This document shows, in pieces, positions 55,515 to 64,000 of a DNA stretch of 64,000 nucleotides (within the stretch, counting starts at the first letter, position 1; each line of letters opens with the position of its first letter). The translations under genes and the position numbers were made by a program. The notes below the pieces were generated by a model that was not told the origin of the DNA, searched no databases, and saw only the letters and a program-made list of their open reading frames with translations. The stretch is from contig NZ_JACHBQ010000001.1 in the NCBI RefSeq assembly GCF_014200405.1, forward strand, positions 1,302,001 through 1,366,000, in the 5' to 3' direction. The stretch comes from Cryobacterium roopkundense (lineage in GTDB: Bacteria; Actinomycetota; Actinomycetes; Actinomycetales; Microbacteriaceae).

Positions 55515-55616
55515 GGTTCATCGTAGCGACCATTCCCGCGGCGGTCGCTCGCGATAACGCCGCGGTAACGCCCGTCGTTGTTTACTCATCGGCACGAGCG
55601 TAAAGGAGCAATCGAT

Positions 55617-56015
55617 ATGGAAAGCAACGTCAGACTACTGATTCTCGACCTCGGCCAGCAGCGGCCTGAGTCGGGAGCCACGAGCTCGGTGGGGAGGGCC
55701 CTCGATTCCGTTCTGGCCTCCGGAGCCACCTTTCGCCACAGCAGTGGCCGGATCGTGGTTGTGGAGGTGGCCGGGGATCAGGCGTCCCGGCTCACCGGTG
55801 ACTTACCCGGGGCACGTGTGGTTCCCCTCGACGCGAACGTGTCGGAGCTGATTCCAGATTTGGACACCAACGAGTTGCTGTTCCTCGAGGCCGTGCGCAT
55901 CCGGCACTCGGCCGCGTATCAGGCGGAGAAGGCTCAGCAGAAGCCCGGAGAGTCCCCGGAGGAACAGCTCATGTTTACCGCGCCCTGCATCCCGGGAGGA
56001 CAGTCCAATGGTTAA
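55617..56015 (+). CDS. Hypothetical 132-residue protein upstream of the metalloprotease
   Basis: ATG 55617 (MESNVRLLILDLGQQ) has AAAGGAG eight bases upstream. The protein has two alpha/beta-like parts (GRIVVVEVAGDQASRL, ANVSELIPDLDTNELLFLEAVRI) and a Gln/Pro/Glu-rich tail ending PCIPGGQSNG. Its centre looks like a small inhibitor/propeptide fold of the I9 or S8-prodomain type, but this is weak. It overlaps the hemopexin protease gene by eight bases and may act with it, for instance as chaperone or inhibitor. Confidence 0.65.
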   Translation: MESNVRLLILDLGQQRPESGATSSVGRALDSVLASGATFRHSSGRIVVVEVAGDQASRLTGDLPGARVVPLDANVSELIPDLDTNELLFLEAVRIRHSAAYQAEKAQQKPGESPEEQLMFTAPCIPGGQSNG

Positions 56016-58056
56016 CGAAAGAATGATCAACCGCGTTTCGGCCGGAATCGTGTTCGTCGCGGGGCCCGGTCAGTATGCCATCAGCGATGCCGAGAAGGCG
56101 CATGTCCTCGCGGAGGTGCAGAACGGACTCGGCGCCCTGGCCGGTGATGAGCCCAGAGCCCGACTCAATTGGGTCTATTCGTCGTTGAGCGTGGACCTTC
56201 CCACCTTCACCGCGTGGCAGGGTGCCAACTGGCCCGGACTCACCGAGCCCTTCTACCGCCAGATCAGCGACGCGCTGTGGACAGAAACGAACCAGAAGAT
56301 CTACTTCTTCAACGGAAGTGAGTACATTCGTGTCGACCCGAACAACGGGTGGACTGCCGACCCGGGCTATCCGAAGCCGATCGCCGGCAACTGGCCGGGC
56401 TTTCCCGCCGATTTCGCGCAGGGGATTGATGCGGCTCTGTGGAGCGGCACAACCCAGCAGATCTACTTCTTCAAGGGCAGCCAGTACATCCGCGTCACCC
56501 CGGCCAACGGATGGACCGTCGATCCGGGTTATCCGAAGGCGATCGCCGGCAATTGGCCCGGCTTCCCGGCTGATTTCGCCACGGGTGTCGACGCGGCACT
56601 GTGGAGCGGCACGACGCAGAAAATCTACTTCTTCAAGGGTGACCGCTACATTCGCGTGGATCCGAACAACGGCTGGCTCGTGGACGCCGGCTATCCCCTG
56701 CCGATAAAGGACAATTGGCCGGGCTTCCCCGACGACTTCACCAAGGGTGTCGACGGGGCGTTGTGGAGCGGCACGACCCAGAAGATCTATTTCTTCAAGG
56801 CCAACCGCTTCTACAACGACTACATTAGGGTCGACCCTGCCAACGGGTGGAACGTGGACCCTGGGTACCCGAAGCCGGTGGGCCTCGGGTGGGACGCCGA
56901 GGACAAGTGGCGTGATCCCGCGCTCGTGCAGTTGGGATTCCCCGCGGGCGATCCCGGGTACACCCAACTGGTCCAATCGCTCCAGACGTCCACTGGATCC
57001 CAGTACGGCTATGTCGGGTTCTTCACGAAGATGCCGACCGCGTGGTTCGCGTACGCCAATGGTTTGAATGCCCTCAAGGTCGTGATGCGCACCACCGGTG
57101 CGTCCTTCCTGACCTGGACATCCATTGACCGGGTGTACGCCCACGAGACAGGCCACATCTTCGGTGCCTTCGACGAGTACTCCGCGTCCAACTGTTCGTG
57201 CACGGACTCGCGTACGGGATTCTTCACGGAGGTGAACGGCAACTGCCAACTCTGCGCCGTGAACCCGACGGCCTGCCTGATGATCAACAACGTGAATGTC
57301 ACTTGTCCGTTCACGGAAGCGCTCATCGGGTGGAAAGCGTTCCTGTCGAGCATCGATACCGGCGTGCACACATTCGTGAATAACAAGCTCTACCTCTTCT
57401 CGGGTGAGTATTACGTTCGCTACACCGGGTACACGATGGATCCCGGCTACCCGAAGCTCATCGCCGGCAATTGGCCGGGGTTCCCCGCGTCGTTTGCTTC
57501 TGGCGTCGATGCGTCTCTGTGGAGCGGGCCGACGCAGAAGGTGTACTTCTTCAAGGGAAGCGAATACCTGCGGGTGGACCCGGCGAACGGGTGGGCGGTC
57601 GAACCGGGCTATCCGAAGCCGATCGCCGGCAACTGGCCGGGGATGCCTGCATCATTCGCTGCGGGGGTGGACGCGGCGCTGTGGAGCCAAACGACATCGA
57701 AGATCTACTTCTTCACGGGCAACCAGTACGTGCGAGTGGATCCGGCGAACGGATGGGCCGTTGAACCGGGCTATCCGAAGCCGATCGCGGGCAACTGGCC
57801 AGGGTTCCCGGCGTCGTACGCGGGTGGAGTGGATGCCTCGGTGTGGGGTGACCCCAACCAGAGGATCTACTTCTTCAAGGCGACCGGGTACGTCCGTGTC
57901 GATCCTGTCAATGGCTGGAGTGTCGAGTCGGGGTATCCGCGACAGATCAACATCAATTGGATGCCCTTCCCAACTGCTCCGCTCCTGCGCGAACGGGCGG
58001 ACGAGGGGGTGACAGGGGGAGAGGCACCTCGCACGCAGACCTCGGACACAGACTGA
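56008..58056 (+). CDS. Hemopexin-repeat metalloprotease
   Basis: The 682-residue protein has four hemopexin-like repeats (about 70-295), a zinc metalloprotease segment (about 300-450) and four more repeats (about 455-665). Repeats share ALWSGTTQKIYFFKG, YIRVDP and PGYPKPIAGNWPGFP. The protease motif is HETGHIFGAFDEY, i.e. HExxHxxGxxD, a metzincin-like site with Asp as the third ligand as in snapalysin. The following Cys-rich loop (NCSCTD, CQLC) may carry disulfides. No obvious signal peptide is seen at the N terminus. Two four-bladed propellers around a protease is an unusual layout. Confidence 0.85.
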   Translation: MVNERMINRVSAGIVFVAGPGQYAISDAEKAHVLAEVQNGLGALAGDEPRARLNWVYSSLSVDLPTFTAWQGANWPGLTEPFYRQISDALWTETNQKIYFFNGSEYIRVDPNNGWTADPGYPKPIAGNWPGFPADFAQGIDAALWSGTTQQIYFFKGSQYIRVTPANGWTVDPGYPKAIAGNWPGFPADFATGVDAALWSGTTQKIYFFKGDRYIRVDPNNGWLVDAGYPLPIKDNWPGFPDDFTKGVDGALWSGTTQKIYFFKANRFYNDYIRVDPANGWNVDPGYPKPVGLGWDAEDKWRDPALVQLGFPAGDPGYTQLVQSLQTSTGSQYGYVGFFTKMPTAWFAYANGLNALKVVMRTTGASFLTWTSIDRVYAHETGHIFGAFDEYSASNCSCTDSRTGFFTEVNGNCQLCAVNPTACLMINNVNVTCPFTEALIGWKAFLSSIDTGVHTFVNNKLYLFSGEYYVRYTGYTMDPGYPKLIAGNWPGFPASFASGVDASLWSGPTQKVYFFKGSEYLRVDPANGWAVEPGYPKPIAGNWPGMPASFAAGVDAALWSQTTSKIYFFTGNQYVRVDPANGWAVEPGYPKPIAGNWPGFPASYAGGVDASVWGDPNQRIYFFKATGYVRVDPVNGWSVESGYPRQININWMPFPTAPLLRERADEGVTGGEAPRTQTSDTD

Positions 58057-58099
58057 TGATCAGAGTCAGCTGACGTCGAGGTAGCTGATGGACGCGCCA

Positions 58100-58128
58100 G
58101 GTACCTGGGGCTACCAGCCCCAGGTACC
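58100..58128. terminator. Bidirectional 13-bp hairpin terminator
   Basis: GGTACCTGGGGCT (58100-58112) pairs perfectly with AGCCCCAGGTACC (58116-58128) over a three-base loop, between the convergent protease and DUF427 genes. It includes the DUF427 stop codon. Confidence 0.75.
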
Positions 58129-58620
58129 GGCTGCGCCCTTGAAGGGGCCAACGATTCTGGCCGTTATCCAGCCGCCGTAGAAGTCGCCCTCCTGAGCGGT
58201 GACGACCTCGCCGTCGACGGTGCACCGGGTCATGGCGCTCGGGTACACGGCCACTCGATCGGTGAGATCTTCGAATCCGCGAGTCGGCTGGGGGTAGAAC
58301 CAAGCCGCGCCCTGCGCGCTTCCCACCGAAAGATAGCTCGCGGCTCCCTTGAATTCGCAGAATGTCTGCCCGGGAGCGGGGCACAGCACGCCAGGGGTGA
58401 ACGCGGAGCGGGGAAGGTAGTACACCGGCGGATGGCTCGTCTCCAGCACGCGAACGACGTCGGCGGTATCCACCACTCGCTGGCCATCGATTTCCACGGT
58501 GACGCGCTCGTTCGTGTGTTCCACACGCGGCGGTCGAGGATAGTCCCAGACTGACTCCTGCCCGGGACCGGGGGTCAGGCGTGCGCGCGCGGGGTTTCGG
58601 TCGGGGGTCATGCGCTCCAT
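58111..58620 (-). CDS. DUF427 family protein
   Basis: The 169-residue protein shows SVWDYPRPPRVEHTNERV, THPPVYYLPR-type text (ETSHPPVYYLPRSAF), CEFKGAASYLSV and DFYGGWITARIVGPFKG, the DUF427 pattern. ATG 58620 or 58611 are both possible. A small soluble beta-rich protein of unknown role. Confidence 0.85.
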   Translation of the reverse strand: MERMTPDRNPARARLTPGPGQESVWDYPRPPRVEHTNERVTVEIDGQRVVDTADVVRVLETSHPPVYYLPRSAFTPGVLCPAPGQTFCEFKGAASYLSVGSAQGAAWFYPQPTRGFEDLTDRVAVYPSAMTRCTVDGEVVTAQEGDFYGGWITARIVGPFKGAAGTWGW

Positions 58621-58674
58621 GTTAGGTAGCCCGCCTGAGTTCTGGCCGGAAACCCACTGGCTGGGCGTGCGCCC

Positions 58675-59928
58675 TCAGGTCGCCGTCCGGCGCGGACGCG
58701 CGGTAGTGTGCTTGAGCGCGCGCTTGTCCTTGCGGTCCTGTTTCGCTGTGACGTCGAAGGCTTTCAGAATCTCCCGAGTTTGCGCCGTGGCGCCCACGGC
58801 CGGTCGCCACCAGTGCGCGGGCGGGTGCGCGTCGATCAGGATGGTGCGAGCCAACAGCGTAAGGGGTATCGCGACGATGGCCCCGATAGGGCCGATGATG
58901 GCTGCCCAGAACAGAACGGAAAAAAACGTCAGCGTCTGGCTGAGCGCTACGGCGTTGCCGACGACTCTCGGCTGGATGACGGACTGCACAACGGCGTTGA
59001 TGATGCCGTAGATCACGATCACCTCGATCATCGTGGTCCAGCCGCCCACCAGCAGGCCGAAGAACGCGGGTGGGACCAAGGCGAAGAAGTAGCCAACATT
59101 GGGGATGAAGCTGCAGAGAAACACCAGCAGGCCCCAGAGCAGGGCTGCGGGAACCTGTAAGAGGATGAGTGCGATCGTGCTCAAAGCGCCCTGAACGATT
59201 CCGAGGACTGTCGTGACAACCATGTATCGCCGAACATCGTGCGCGTAGCCGAGCATGGCTACGACGAGGTCAGGCTGTACCGCTCCGAGCTGACGCAGGA
59301 TGGTGGGAATGTACACGGCGTCGGCTGACATCAGGATGAGCATGGTGAAGACGATCACGAGGGCGCCGGTGAGGCTGAAGACGTTGCCGAGAACACCCGA
59401 GAAGAAGGTGACGATGCGTCCTGGGGTGAAGCTCGATGTCACCTGCTGGATTTGCGCCTGGTCGATTCCCAGCCCGGCGAGCCAACTCGTGAGGGATGCG
59501 CCGACATCGGCCAGTTGCGCTGAGTACTCGGGCAGCATGGCGACAAACTGCGAGAACGCGATGACGAGCGTATAGGCGAAGCCGGCCAGCAGAAAGAACA
59601 CGACCAGAATCACCGAACCGGTGGCGATTCCGTGCGAAACGCCCCGCCTCTCGAGCTCACGGCGCACGGGGTGAGCGCAGATCGTGAGAATGAGGGTCAA
59701 GAGAACCGGCGCGAGAATCCAACGGATGGCGCTCATCCCGATGGCGGTCACGGTGATAGCCGCCGCCGTGAGGAGAATTACCGTGGCACGGGGGTAGCGA
59801 GGAGCGTCGCTTGCCGCCCCGTCACGTGAGAGGGGTTCTGCAGTCTCGCCAAACTCACCAGACCCGGTGTGTTCGGCCGTATCCGGATGGGCACCGTGTG
59901 CTCGTCGTGATCGGCTTCGTCTCTTCAT
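58675..59928 (-). CDS. AI-2E family (TqsA/YhhQ-like) membrane transporter
   Basis: The 417-residue protein starts at ATG 59928 with AGGAGGGG well placed. A basic hydrophilic N-terminal tail precedes about seven helices. Family text includes LLTLILTICAHPVRRELERRG, SFIPNVGYFFALVPPAFFGLL and VVQSVIQPRVVGNAVALSQTLTFFSVLFW. Members are called AI-2 exporters, but many move other small solutes or ions. Divergent from the SulP gene. Confidence 0.88.
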   Translation of the reverse strand: MKRRSRSRRAHGAHPDTAEHTGSGEFGETAEPLSRDGAASDAPRYPRATVILLTAAAITVTAIGMSAIRWILAPVLLTLILTICAHPVRRELERRGVSHGIATGSVILVVFFLLAGFAYTLVIAFSQFVAMLPEYSAQLADVGASLTSWLAGLGIDQAQIQQVTSSFTPGRIVTFFSGVLGNVFSLTGALVIVFTMLILMSADAVYIPTILRQLGAVQPDLVVAMLGYAHDVRRYMVVTTVLGIVQGALSTIALILLQVPAALLWGLLVFLCSFIPNVGYFFALVPPAFFGLLVGGWTTMIEVIVIYGIINAVVQSVIQPRVVGNAVALSQTLTFFSVLFWAAIIGPIGAIVAIPLTLLARTILIDAHPPAHWWRPAVGATAQTREILKAFDVTAKQDRKDKRALKHTTARPRRTAT

Positions 59929-60034
59929 GGCGTACCCCTCCTGGAAGGTCGACTGCGTTGGCCCCCACGCTTGCGTGCCGCCCGCCGTGGCATACTCACT
60001 GCGGCCGTGACACGGAAGAAGGCGGGTAACGAAG

Positions 60035-61685
60035 ATGAGGGTACTCCCAGGTCTGACAGTGCGGAATGCCACACGGGAGGTTCTGGCTGGCGTCACGCTG
60101 CTGGCAATTGCAGTACCCCTCAACATCGGCTACGCACAAATCGCCGGTTTGCCGGCGACGGCGGGGCTCTACGCCATGATCGTGCCATCGATTCTCTATG
60201 CCCTCGTGGTCTCGTCCCGGCAGCTCGTCGCCTCGCCCGATGCCGCAGCGTCGGCGCTTGTCGCGTCATCGATCGGCGGACTCGCCCTCGCCGGCAGTGA
60301 GAACTATCTCGTCACTCGCCCAAGCCATCGTCTGCGGGGTGATCTTCCTCCTGTGCTCCGCCTTCAAGCTGAGGTTCCTGGCCAATTTTCTGTCAAAACC
60401 GATTCTCGTCGGCTTCGTCAGCGGGCTCGCCTTCGACATTTTGGTCGGCCAGCTCGCAAAAATGTTCGGAATCAAGATCTTCAGTGGAAGCGAATTCTCT
60501 GAGAAACTCGGTGAGTTCTTGGCCGGCCTGCGCACCGCGAACGTCTGGTCGCTGCTGCTTGCCGCCGCATCGGTTGCCGTCCTCGTCCTGGGACTGCGAC
60601 TCTCCCCGGGCGTGCCCTGGGCCCTCGTCGTCTTGGTCGGATCAAGCGTCCTCGTCGCCCTGACGAACCTTCAAGCCGCCGGTGTCTCTGTTCTCGGGAC
60701 CATCGAAGCCGGCCCGCCCAGCTTGAGCTGGCCCATGCTGGACTGGCGAACCTGGCTGCAGCTCGTGCCCTCTGCCCTCGCGCTCGCCATGGTGGCTATG
60801 GCGGAGGGACTGCTGATTATTCGCCGCTACGGAGAGAAGAACGGCTACAGCACCAATCCGAACCGTGACCTTTTCGCCCTCGGCGTCGTCAACATCGCGT
60901 CGGGTGCCACTGGAGGATTCTCGGTGGGGTCGTCGGCGTCGCGCACGGCGGCAATGGACCAGACGGGATCGCGCACTCAGCTTCCGAGTATCGTTGCGGC
61001 ATTGGGCACACTGGTGCTCGTATTGTATGGAACCACCCTGCTAGCCGACGTCCCAGCGCCTGCGATCGGAGCGATTGTCGCCGTCGCTGTCGTCCCGCTA
61101 CTGGGAGTCGCGGACTTCGTCTCGCTGGGAAGACTGCAGAAGTTCGAATTCACGGTTGCCGTCGTCTGTTTCCTCGGTGCCGTCCTGGTCGGACCCATCG
61201 CGGGTATCGGCCTGGCCTTTGTCCTCTCTTTCGTCAATCTCGCCCGGCGGGCGGCGGCCCCGGCGATCGACATCCTCAGTGCACAGGAGGCGCCGGCCCA
61301 ATCGCTGCTGCCGGCCGAGCCGGCCATCACGCTGACAGCGCCGGGCGTGCTGGTCTATCGCTTCGCGGCACCGTTGTTTTTTGCTAACGTGCAGGTCTTC
61401 GTCGACACGATTCGCAAGGCCGTCGCGCCCGTCGCCTCGTCATCCGCCGCGCGGGAGCCGCTGAACCTGGTGATTGATCTGGAGGCCGTGACCGACGTCG
61501 ATGTCAGTGGGGCGGAGGGCTTCGGCGCGGCGCTTGAGTGGCTCCGGCGACGCGACATGGTCGTGCATGTCAGTCGGCTACGGCCGGACCTCCGGCAGAT
61601 CTTCGTGCACTACGGGCTCCTCACGGGAGTGCGCGGCTTCGCGAGCAATCGCGACGCAATCGCCGAGCTTGCCGGCGGGGCCTGA
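60035..61685 (+). pseudogene. SulP-family anion transporter (STAS domain), frameshifted
   Basis: The start (MRVLPGLTVRNATREVLAG) and first helices VPLNIGYAQIAGLPATAGLYA are in one frame up to GSENYL. From about 60305 the sense continues one frame over as LAQAIVCGVIFLLCSAFKL to the end. It includes the helix region GFSVGSSASRTAAMDQTGSRTQL and a C-terminal STAS domain with LVIDLEAVTDVDVSGAEGF. Removing one base gives 549 residues, a normal SulP length. Members carry sulfate, bicarbonate or dicarboxylates. The shift would abolish function if genuine. Confidence 0.87.
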
Positions 61686-61716
61686 CCGGCTGTGCCTTGT
61701 GTCCATTCCTCTGCGG

Positions 61717-62091
61717 TCAGCGGGGCGCGCGGTCGGCCGTGTTCCCGAGGCGCCAGCGTGCCCACGGCCAGACACCGTCCATCTCGACTTCGAGCGAGAA
61801 ACTGAGCAGCACGCGGATCACGACGATTGCTCCCAGAACCAATACGCTCTGCGGCGTCGGATCGACCAGGATCGTGCGAATGATGTCCGCCACGATGAGT
61901 ACTTCGAGACCGAGGAGTATGGAACGACCGAGGTTGGTGCGCAGAGCCGTATACGTCCCCTGCCGTGACGTTGGACGAAGCATTCCCGGGATCGAAGACA
62001 GGATTGCGGCAGCGCCGCCCAGTACCATAATTGCCGCACCGGCAGCCTCGACGAAGCGCACAACCGTCGAGATGACGTCTTCGAAGTTCAT
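61717..62091 (-). CDS. DUF1622 membrane protein
   Basis: The 124-residue protein has three hydrophobic stretches and the DUF1622 core: FVEAAGAAIMVLGGAAAI, LRTNLGRSILLGLEVLIVADIIRTI and VLVLGAIVVIRVLLSFSLEVEMDG. Its function is not known. It stands convergent to the SulP gene. Confidence 0.85.
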   Translation of the reverse strand: MNFEDVISTVVRFVEAAGAAIMVLGGAAAILSSIPGMLRPTSRQGTYTALRTNLGRSILLGLEVLIVADIIRTILVDPTPQSVLVLGAIVVIRVLLSFSLEVEMDGVWPWARWRLGNTADRAPR

Positions 62092-62224
62092 GAGGTTCTC
62101 CCGTTGCTCGAAGGCGACGATAGCACCGCGGTCGTTCCGCCGCAGGAGGACACTTTCGAGATGACGGAGGCCGCGCTATGATCCTGCCGTACGTTCGGTG
62201 GCACCCACACGAAAGAGGAATCTT

Positions 62225-62662
62225 GTGAGCGATTTCGAGTACGGTCCAGTTGAGTTGGTCCTGATTGGTTTTGATGGCGACAGGCCTGGACCGGAGGTGG
62301 GGCAGGCGGTGTTGGACCTGGTCGAAGAGAAGACCATCAACCTCCTGGACTTGGTCTTTGTCAGCAAGAACCTTGATGGTGAGCTCAGGGTTCTGGAGAT
62401 CGACGAGCTTGAGCGGGGGCCGCTGTCGGGTCTGGCGCTTCTGGAACGGGGCCTCACGGGCCAGGAAGATGTGGAGGCACTGGCGGAGGCGGTTGCCCCC
62501 GGCGCTTCGGCGGCCGTCCTGGCCGTGGAACTGGTCTGGGCCAAGAATTTAGCGGAAGCCCTGTTCCGATCCGGGGGGAGGGTGCTCGATTCCGTGCGGA
62601 TTCCGGCACTCGTAGTGAATTCAATTCTCGGTGACACCGTCACCGATACCGTGACCGACTAG
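62225..62662 (+). CDS. DUF6325 family protein
   Basis: The 145-residue acidic protein starts at GTG 62225 (SDFEYGPVELVLIGFDGDRPG). Conserved text includes LVEEKTINLLDLVFVSKN and ASAAVLAVELVWAKNLAEALFRSGG, the DUF6325 pattern. It comes first in a run with a SHOCT protein 13 bp later and a DUF1269 protein, a set common in actinobacteria and thought to be stress- or envelope-related. Confidence 0.8.
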   Translation: MSDFEYGPVELVLIGFDGDRPGPEVGQAVLDLVEEKTINLLDLVFVSKNLDGELRVLEIDELERGPLSGLALLERGLTGQEDVEALAEAVAPGASAAVLAVELVWAKNLAEALFRSGGRVLDSVRIPALVVNSILGDTVTDTVTD

Positions 62663-62675
62663 CGAGGAGAACACC

Positions 62676-62993
62676 ATGCCGCTTCGTAGAATGGGGCGCC
62701 CCGGTCTCATCGGGGTTGCCGCCCGCACCGCCGTGGTCGCCGGAACGGCATCAGCCGTCGTCGGCCACCAGCAGAGAAAGACGCAAGCCGCGGCGGCCGA
62801 TGCGCAGGCGCAGGCCGATGCACAGTACGCCCAACAGTACGCCCAGCCCGCTCCGCCGCCGGCCCCGGCCGAGGCACCAGCGGAGGCTGCCCCTGACCTG
62901 ACCCAGCAGATAGAGCAACTTTCCGGATTGCACACCGCTGGCGTGCTGACGGACGAGGAGTTCGCGGCGGCCAAGGCCAAGCTTTTTTCCTGA
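62676..62993 (+). CDS. SHOCT domain protein
   Basis: The 105-residue protein has one N-terminal membrane helix (GLIGVAARTAVVAGTASAVVG), an Ala/Gln/Pro-rich linker and a C-terminal SHOCT motif IEQLSGLHTAGVLTDEEFAAAK. SHOCT is an oligomerising or anchoring module. It lies between DUF6325 and DUF1269 genes. Confidence 0.88.
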   Translation: MPLRRMGRPGLIGVAARTAVVAGTASAVVGHQQRKTQAAAADAQAQADAQYAQQYAQPAPPPAPAEAPAEAAPDLTQQIEQLSGLHTAGVLTDEEFAAAKAKLFS

Positions 62994-63032
62994 TCCAGCA
63001 CATAAGCATCACCGATAACGGAGGTACTACCT

Positions 63033-63539
63033 GTGTCCAAAGAACCTGTCTTCCTTTTTCTCGGCGTTTACAACGATCCCGACATCGCCTACGACGATTT
63101 GGAAGTGGTACATGACCTGCATTCAGCCAAGGTCATCGGTACCTATGACGCGGGGGTCGCGGTGAAAGAGGCCGACGGCACCATCAGCCTCAAACGGGCC
63201 AGCAGCAAGCACGCGGCCTGGACCGGAGTCGCGGCCGGTGCCGTCATCGGCATCCTGTTCCCGCCGGCGATCCTCGGCATGGCTGCCGCCGGCGGCGCAA
63301 GTGGAGGCATCATCGGTCACTTCTCCCAGGCGCTGTCCCGCTCGGACCTCAAGGAACTGGGCGAGGTTCTCGACTCCGGTCAAGCGGCCCTCATCGTGAT
63401 CGGTCGGGACAAGCTGGGTGCGGAACTGGATAAGGCCGGGCTGCGAGCACATGAGAGAGCGGAAAAGGAGATCAAGGTGGATGCGGGTGAGCTTGATGCT
63501 CAGCTTTCCACTGCCGCGTCCGAGCTGGACACCCAGTAG
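63033..63539 (+). CDS. DUF1269 / general stress-like membrane protein
   Basis: The 168-residue protein starts at GTG 63033 (SKEPVFLFLGVYNDPDIAYDD). An N-terminal alpha/beta domain is followed by a glycine-rich hydrophobic hairpin (VAAGAVIGILFPPAILGMAAAGG) and a second alpha/beta part (LDSGQAALIVIGRDKLGAEL). This matches DUF1269-like proteins that accompany SHOCT and DUF6325. Function unknown. Confidence 0.82.
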   Translation: MSKEPVFLFLGVYNDPDIAYDDLEVVHDLHSAKVIGTYDAGVAVKEADGTISLKRASSKHAAWTGVAAGAVIGILFPPAILGMAAAGGASGGIIGHFSQALSRSDLKELGEVLDSGQAALIVIGRDKLGAELDKAGLRAHERAEKEIKVDAGELDAQLSTAASELDTQ

Positions 63540-63594
63540 CGCAGCTCAACACACTAACGAACGGGTGAGACCGCAGCCACCGTGTTCCGGGCTC

Positions 63595-63843
63595 TCACTC
63601 GATCGGCTGAATCGGGTCTCCCACGGTGTGTGGGAGGCCCGATTGGCTGTTTGAATCCAGGCTCAGGCAAGGTCCGGCTACGTCCCGCGAGATGGTCTGA
63701 AGGCGCGTCCTCAGACGGCGCTCCACAAGGTTTGGGACATACGCTCGTACGGGTCGGCCGTCGAAGATGCGGTGTTCCGCTTGCACGGCCGATTCGATAC
63801 TTTCGCGCGACACGTGAGGAAAGCGGCGGGCGGAATTTGTCAA
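63595..63843 (-). pseudogene. Three-helix-bundle dimerisation protein, N-terminally truncated by an IS
   Basis: The readable part SARRFPHVSRESIESAVQAE and FDGRPVRAYVPNLVERRLRTRL matches the small actinobacterial three-helix-bundle dimerisation proteins. Homologues usually begin with some further residues. Here the frame is cut at about 63840, where transposase-associated sequence begins, and only a TTG at the junction could serve as start. The gene is probably broken by the insertion. Confidence 0.55.
63610..63644. terminator. 15-bp hairpin downstream of the DUF1269 gene
   Basis: AATCGGGTCTCCCAC (63610-63624) pairs with GTGGGAGGCCCGATT (63630-63644), one T-G wobble, five-base loop. It lies 71 bp after the DUF1269 stop and between convergent genes, so it can act in both directions. 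Confidence 0.75.
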
Positions 63844-63865
63844 GGTGGATGAGGCCAGTGGGAGT

Positions 63866-64000
63866 TTAGGCGGCTAGTCCGAGCCCTTCATTCTCGATAG
63901 GTTTGGGGGCTGGTTTATTGATCCATGCCGTCTTGGGAATGGACAGGATCTGCGGCGCCTTGTTGGTGCTGAATCGCTCTGGGAAGCGTGCGCGTGCCGC
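63866..64000 (-). mobile_element. Transposase C-terminal fragment (IS3-like), runs off right edge
   Basis: Reading from the edge, the minus strand encodes 44 residues: ARFPERFSTNKAPQILSIP, then KTAWINKPAPKPIENEG, and a stop at 63866-63868. The PxxxWINKP ending is characteristic of IS3-family OrfB-type transposases. The element end probably lies at about 63838-63840 (TGTCAAGG), abutting the truncated gene. The rest of the element is outside the window. Confidence 0.6.

Noticed and set aside
54099..56015. Graspetide (omega-ester peptide) system
   Set aside because: The 132-residue neighbour lacks a repeated Thr/Ser-Glu/Asp core and the ATP-grasp enzyme does not show the MdnC/B-type text, so it is not claimed.
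56220..57990. CRISPR-like or DNA tandem array
   Set aside because: The repeats of about 150 bp encode hemopexin blades in one frame; they are protein repeats, not a non-coding array.
1..64000. tRNA, rRNA or CRISPR loci
   Set aside because: No cloverleaf ending with CCA, rRNA signature or regularly spaced short repeat array was found by eye; a covariance search would be decisive.

Overview
The window is high-GC DNA with short, overlapping operons and frequent GTG/TTG starts. The gene families (DUF222-HNH endonuclease, ECF T-A-A' fusion, class II HelD helicase, MHS and DHA2 transporters, SHOCT/DUF6325 proteins) point to an actinomycete, most likely Microbacteriaceae (inferred from gene content and style, not from a marker gene).

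Layout. 1-557: tail of a siderophore-type binding protein. 682-11569: a divergent RiPP (TOMM-like) cluster. On the minus strand it has a 34-residue precursor peptide, a hairpin, a leader-binding C-like protein, an S15 peptidase, a YcaO enzyme, a SagB-type oxidase and two ABC exporter-fold proteins. On the plus strand it has a beta-propeller protein and a prolyl oligopeptidase. A Fur/Zur-like palindrome sits in the divergent promoter, so a metal-controlled peptide is the leading hypothesis. This is the most novel part of the window. 11623-15273: metH. 15350-17005: an IS110 element with a possible bridge-RNA region and a long extragenic palindrome. 17006-18448: DUF222-HNH. 18541-25467: an ornithine cyclodeaminase homologue, then an operon-like run of cystathionine beta-lyase, homocysteine synthase, DUF4430 lipoprotein (frameshifted) and an ECF importer. 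With metH this forms a sulfur-amino-acid and possibly cobamide-uptake neighbourhood. 25651-32751: membrane protein, UPF0158, GAF-LuxR regulator with MHS transporter, cardiolipin synthase (frameshifted), GntR regulator, hydrolase. 32846-38401: jetA-jetB-jetC of a Wadjet/MksBEF-like condensin, with no jetD in the window. 38436-45271: Fe(II) dioxygenase, small membrane proteins, DHA2 exporter, CorA, HelD. 45268-49552: FGE, sulfatase (frameshifted), aquaporin. 49676-54066: small genes, oxidoreductase, heme oxygenase and bacteriophytochrome-GGDEF. 54099-58056: ATP-grasp protein and a hemopexin-propeller metalloprotease. 58111-63539: DUF427, AI-2E family protein, SulP (frameshifted), DUF1622 and a DUF6325/SHOCT/DUF1269 run. 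63595-64000: a truncated small gene abutting a transposase that runs off the right edge.

Four otherwise complete genes carry single-base frameshifts, so either recent decay or consensus sequence error should be considered. No rRNA, tRNA or CRISPR array was seen.
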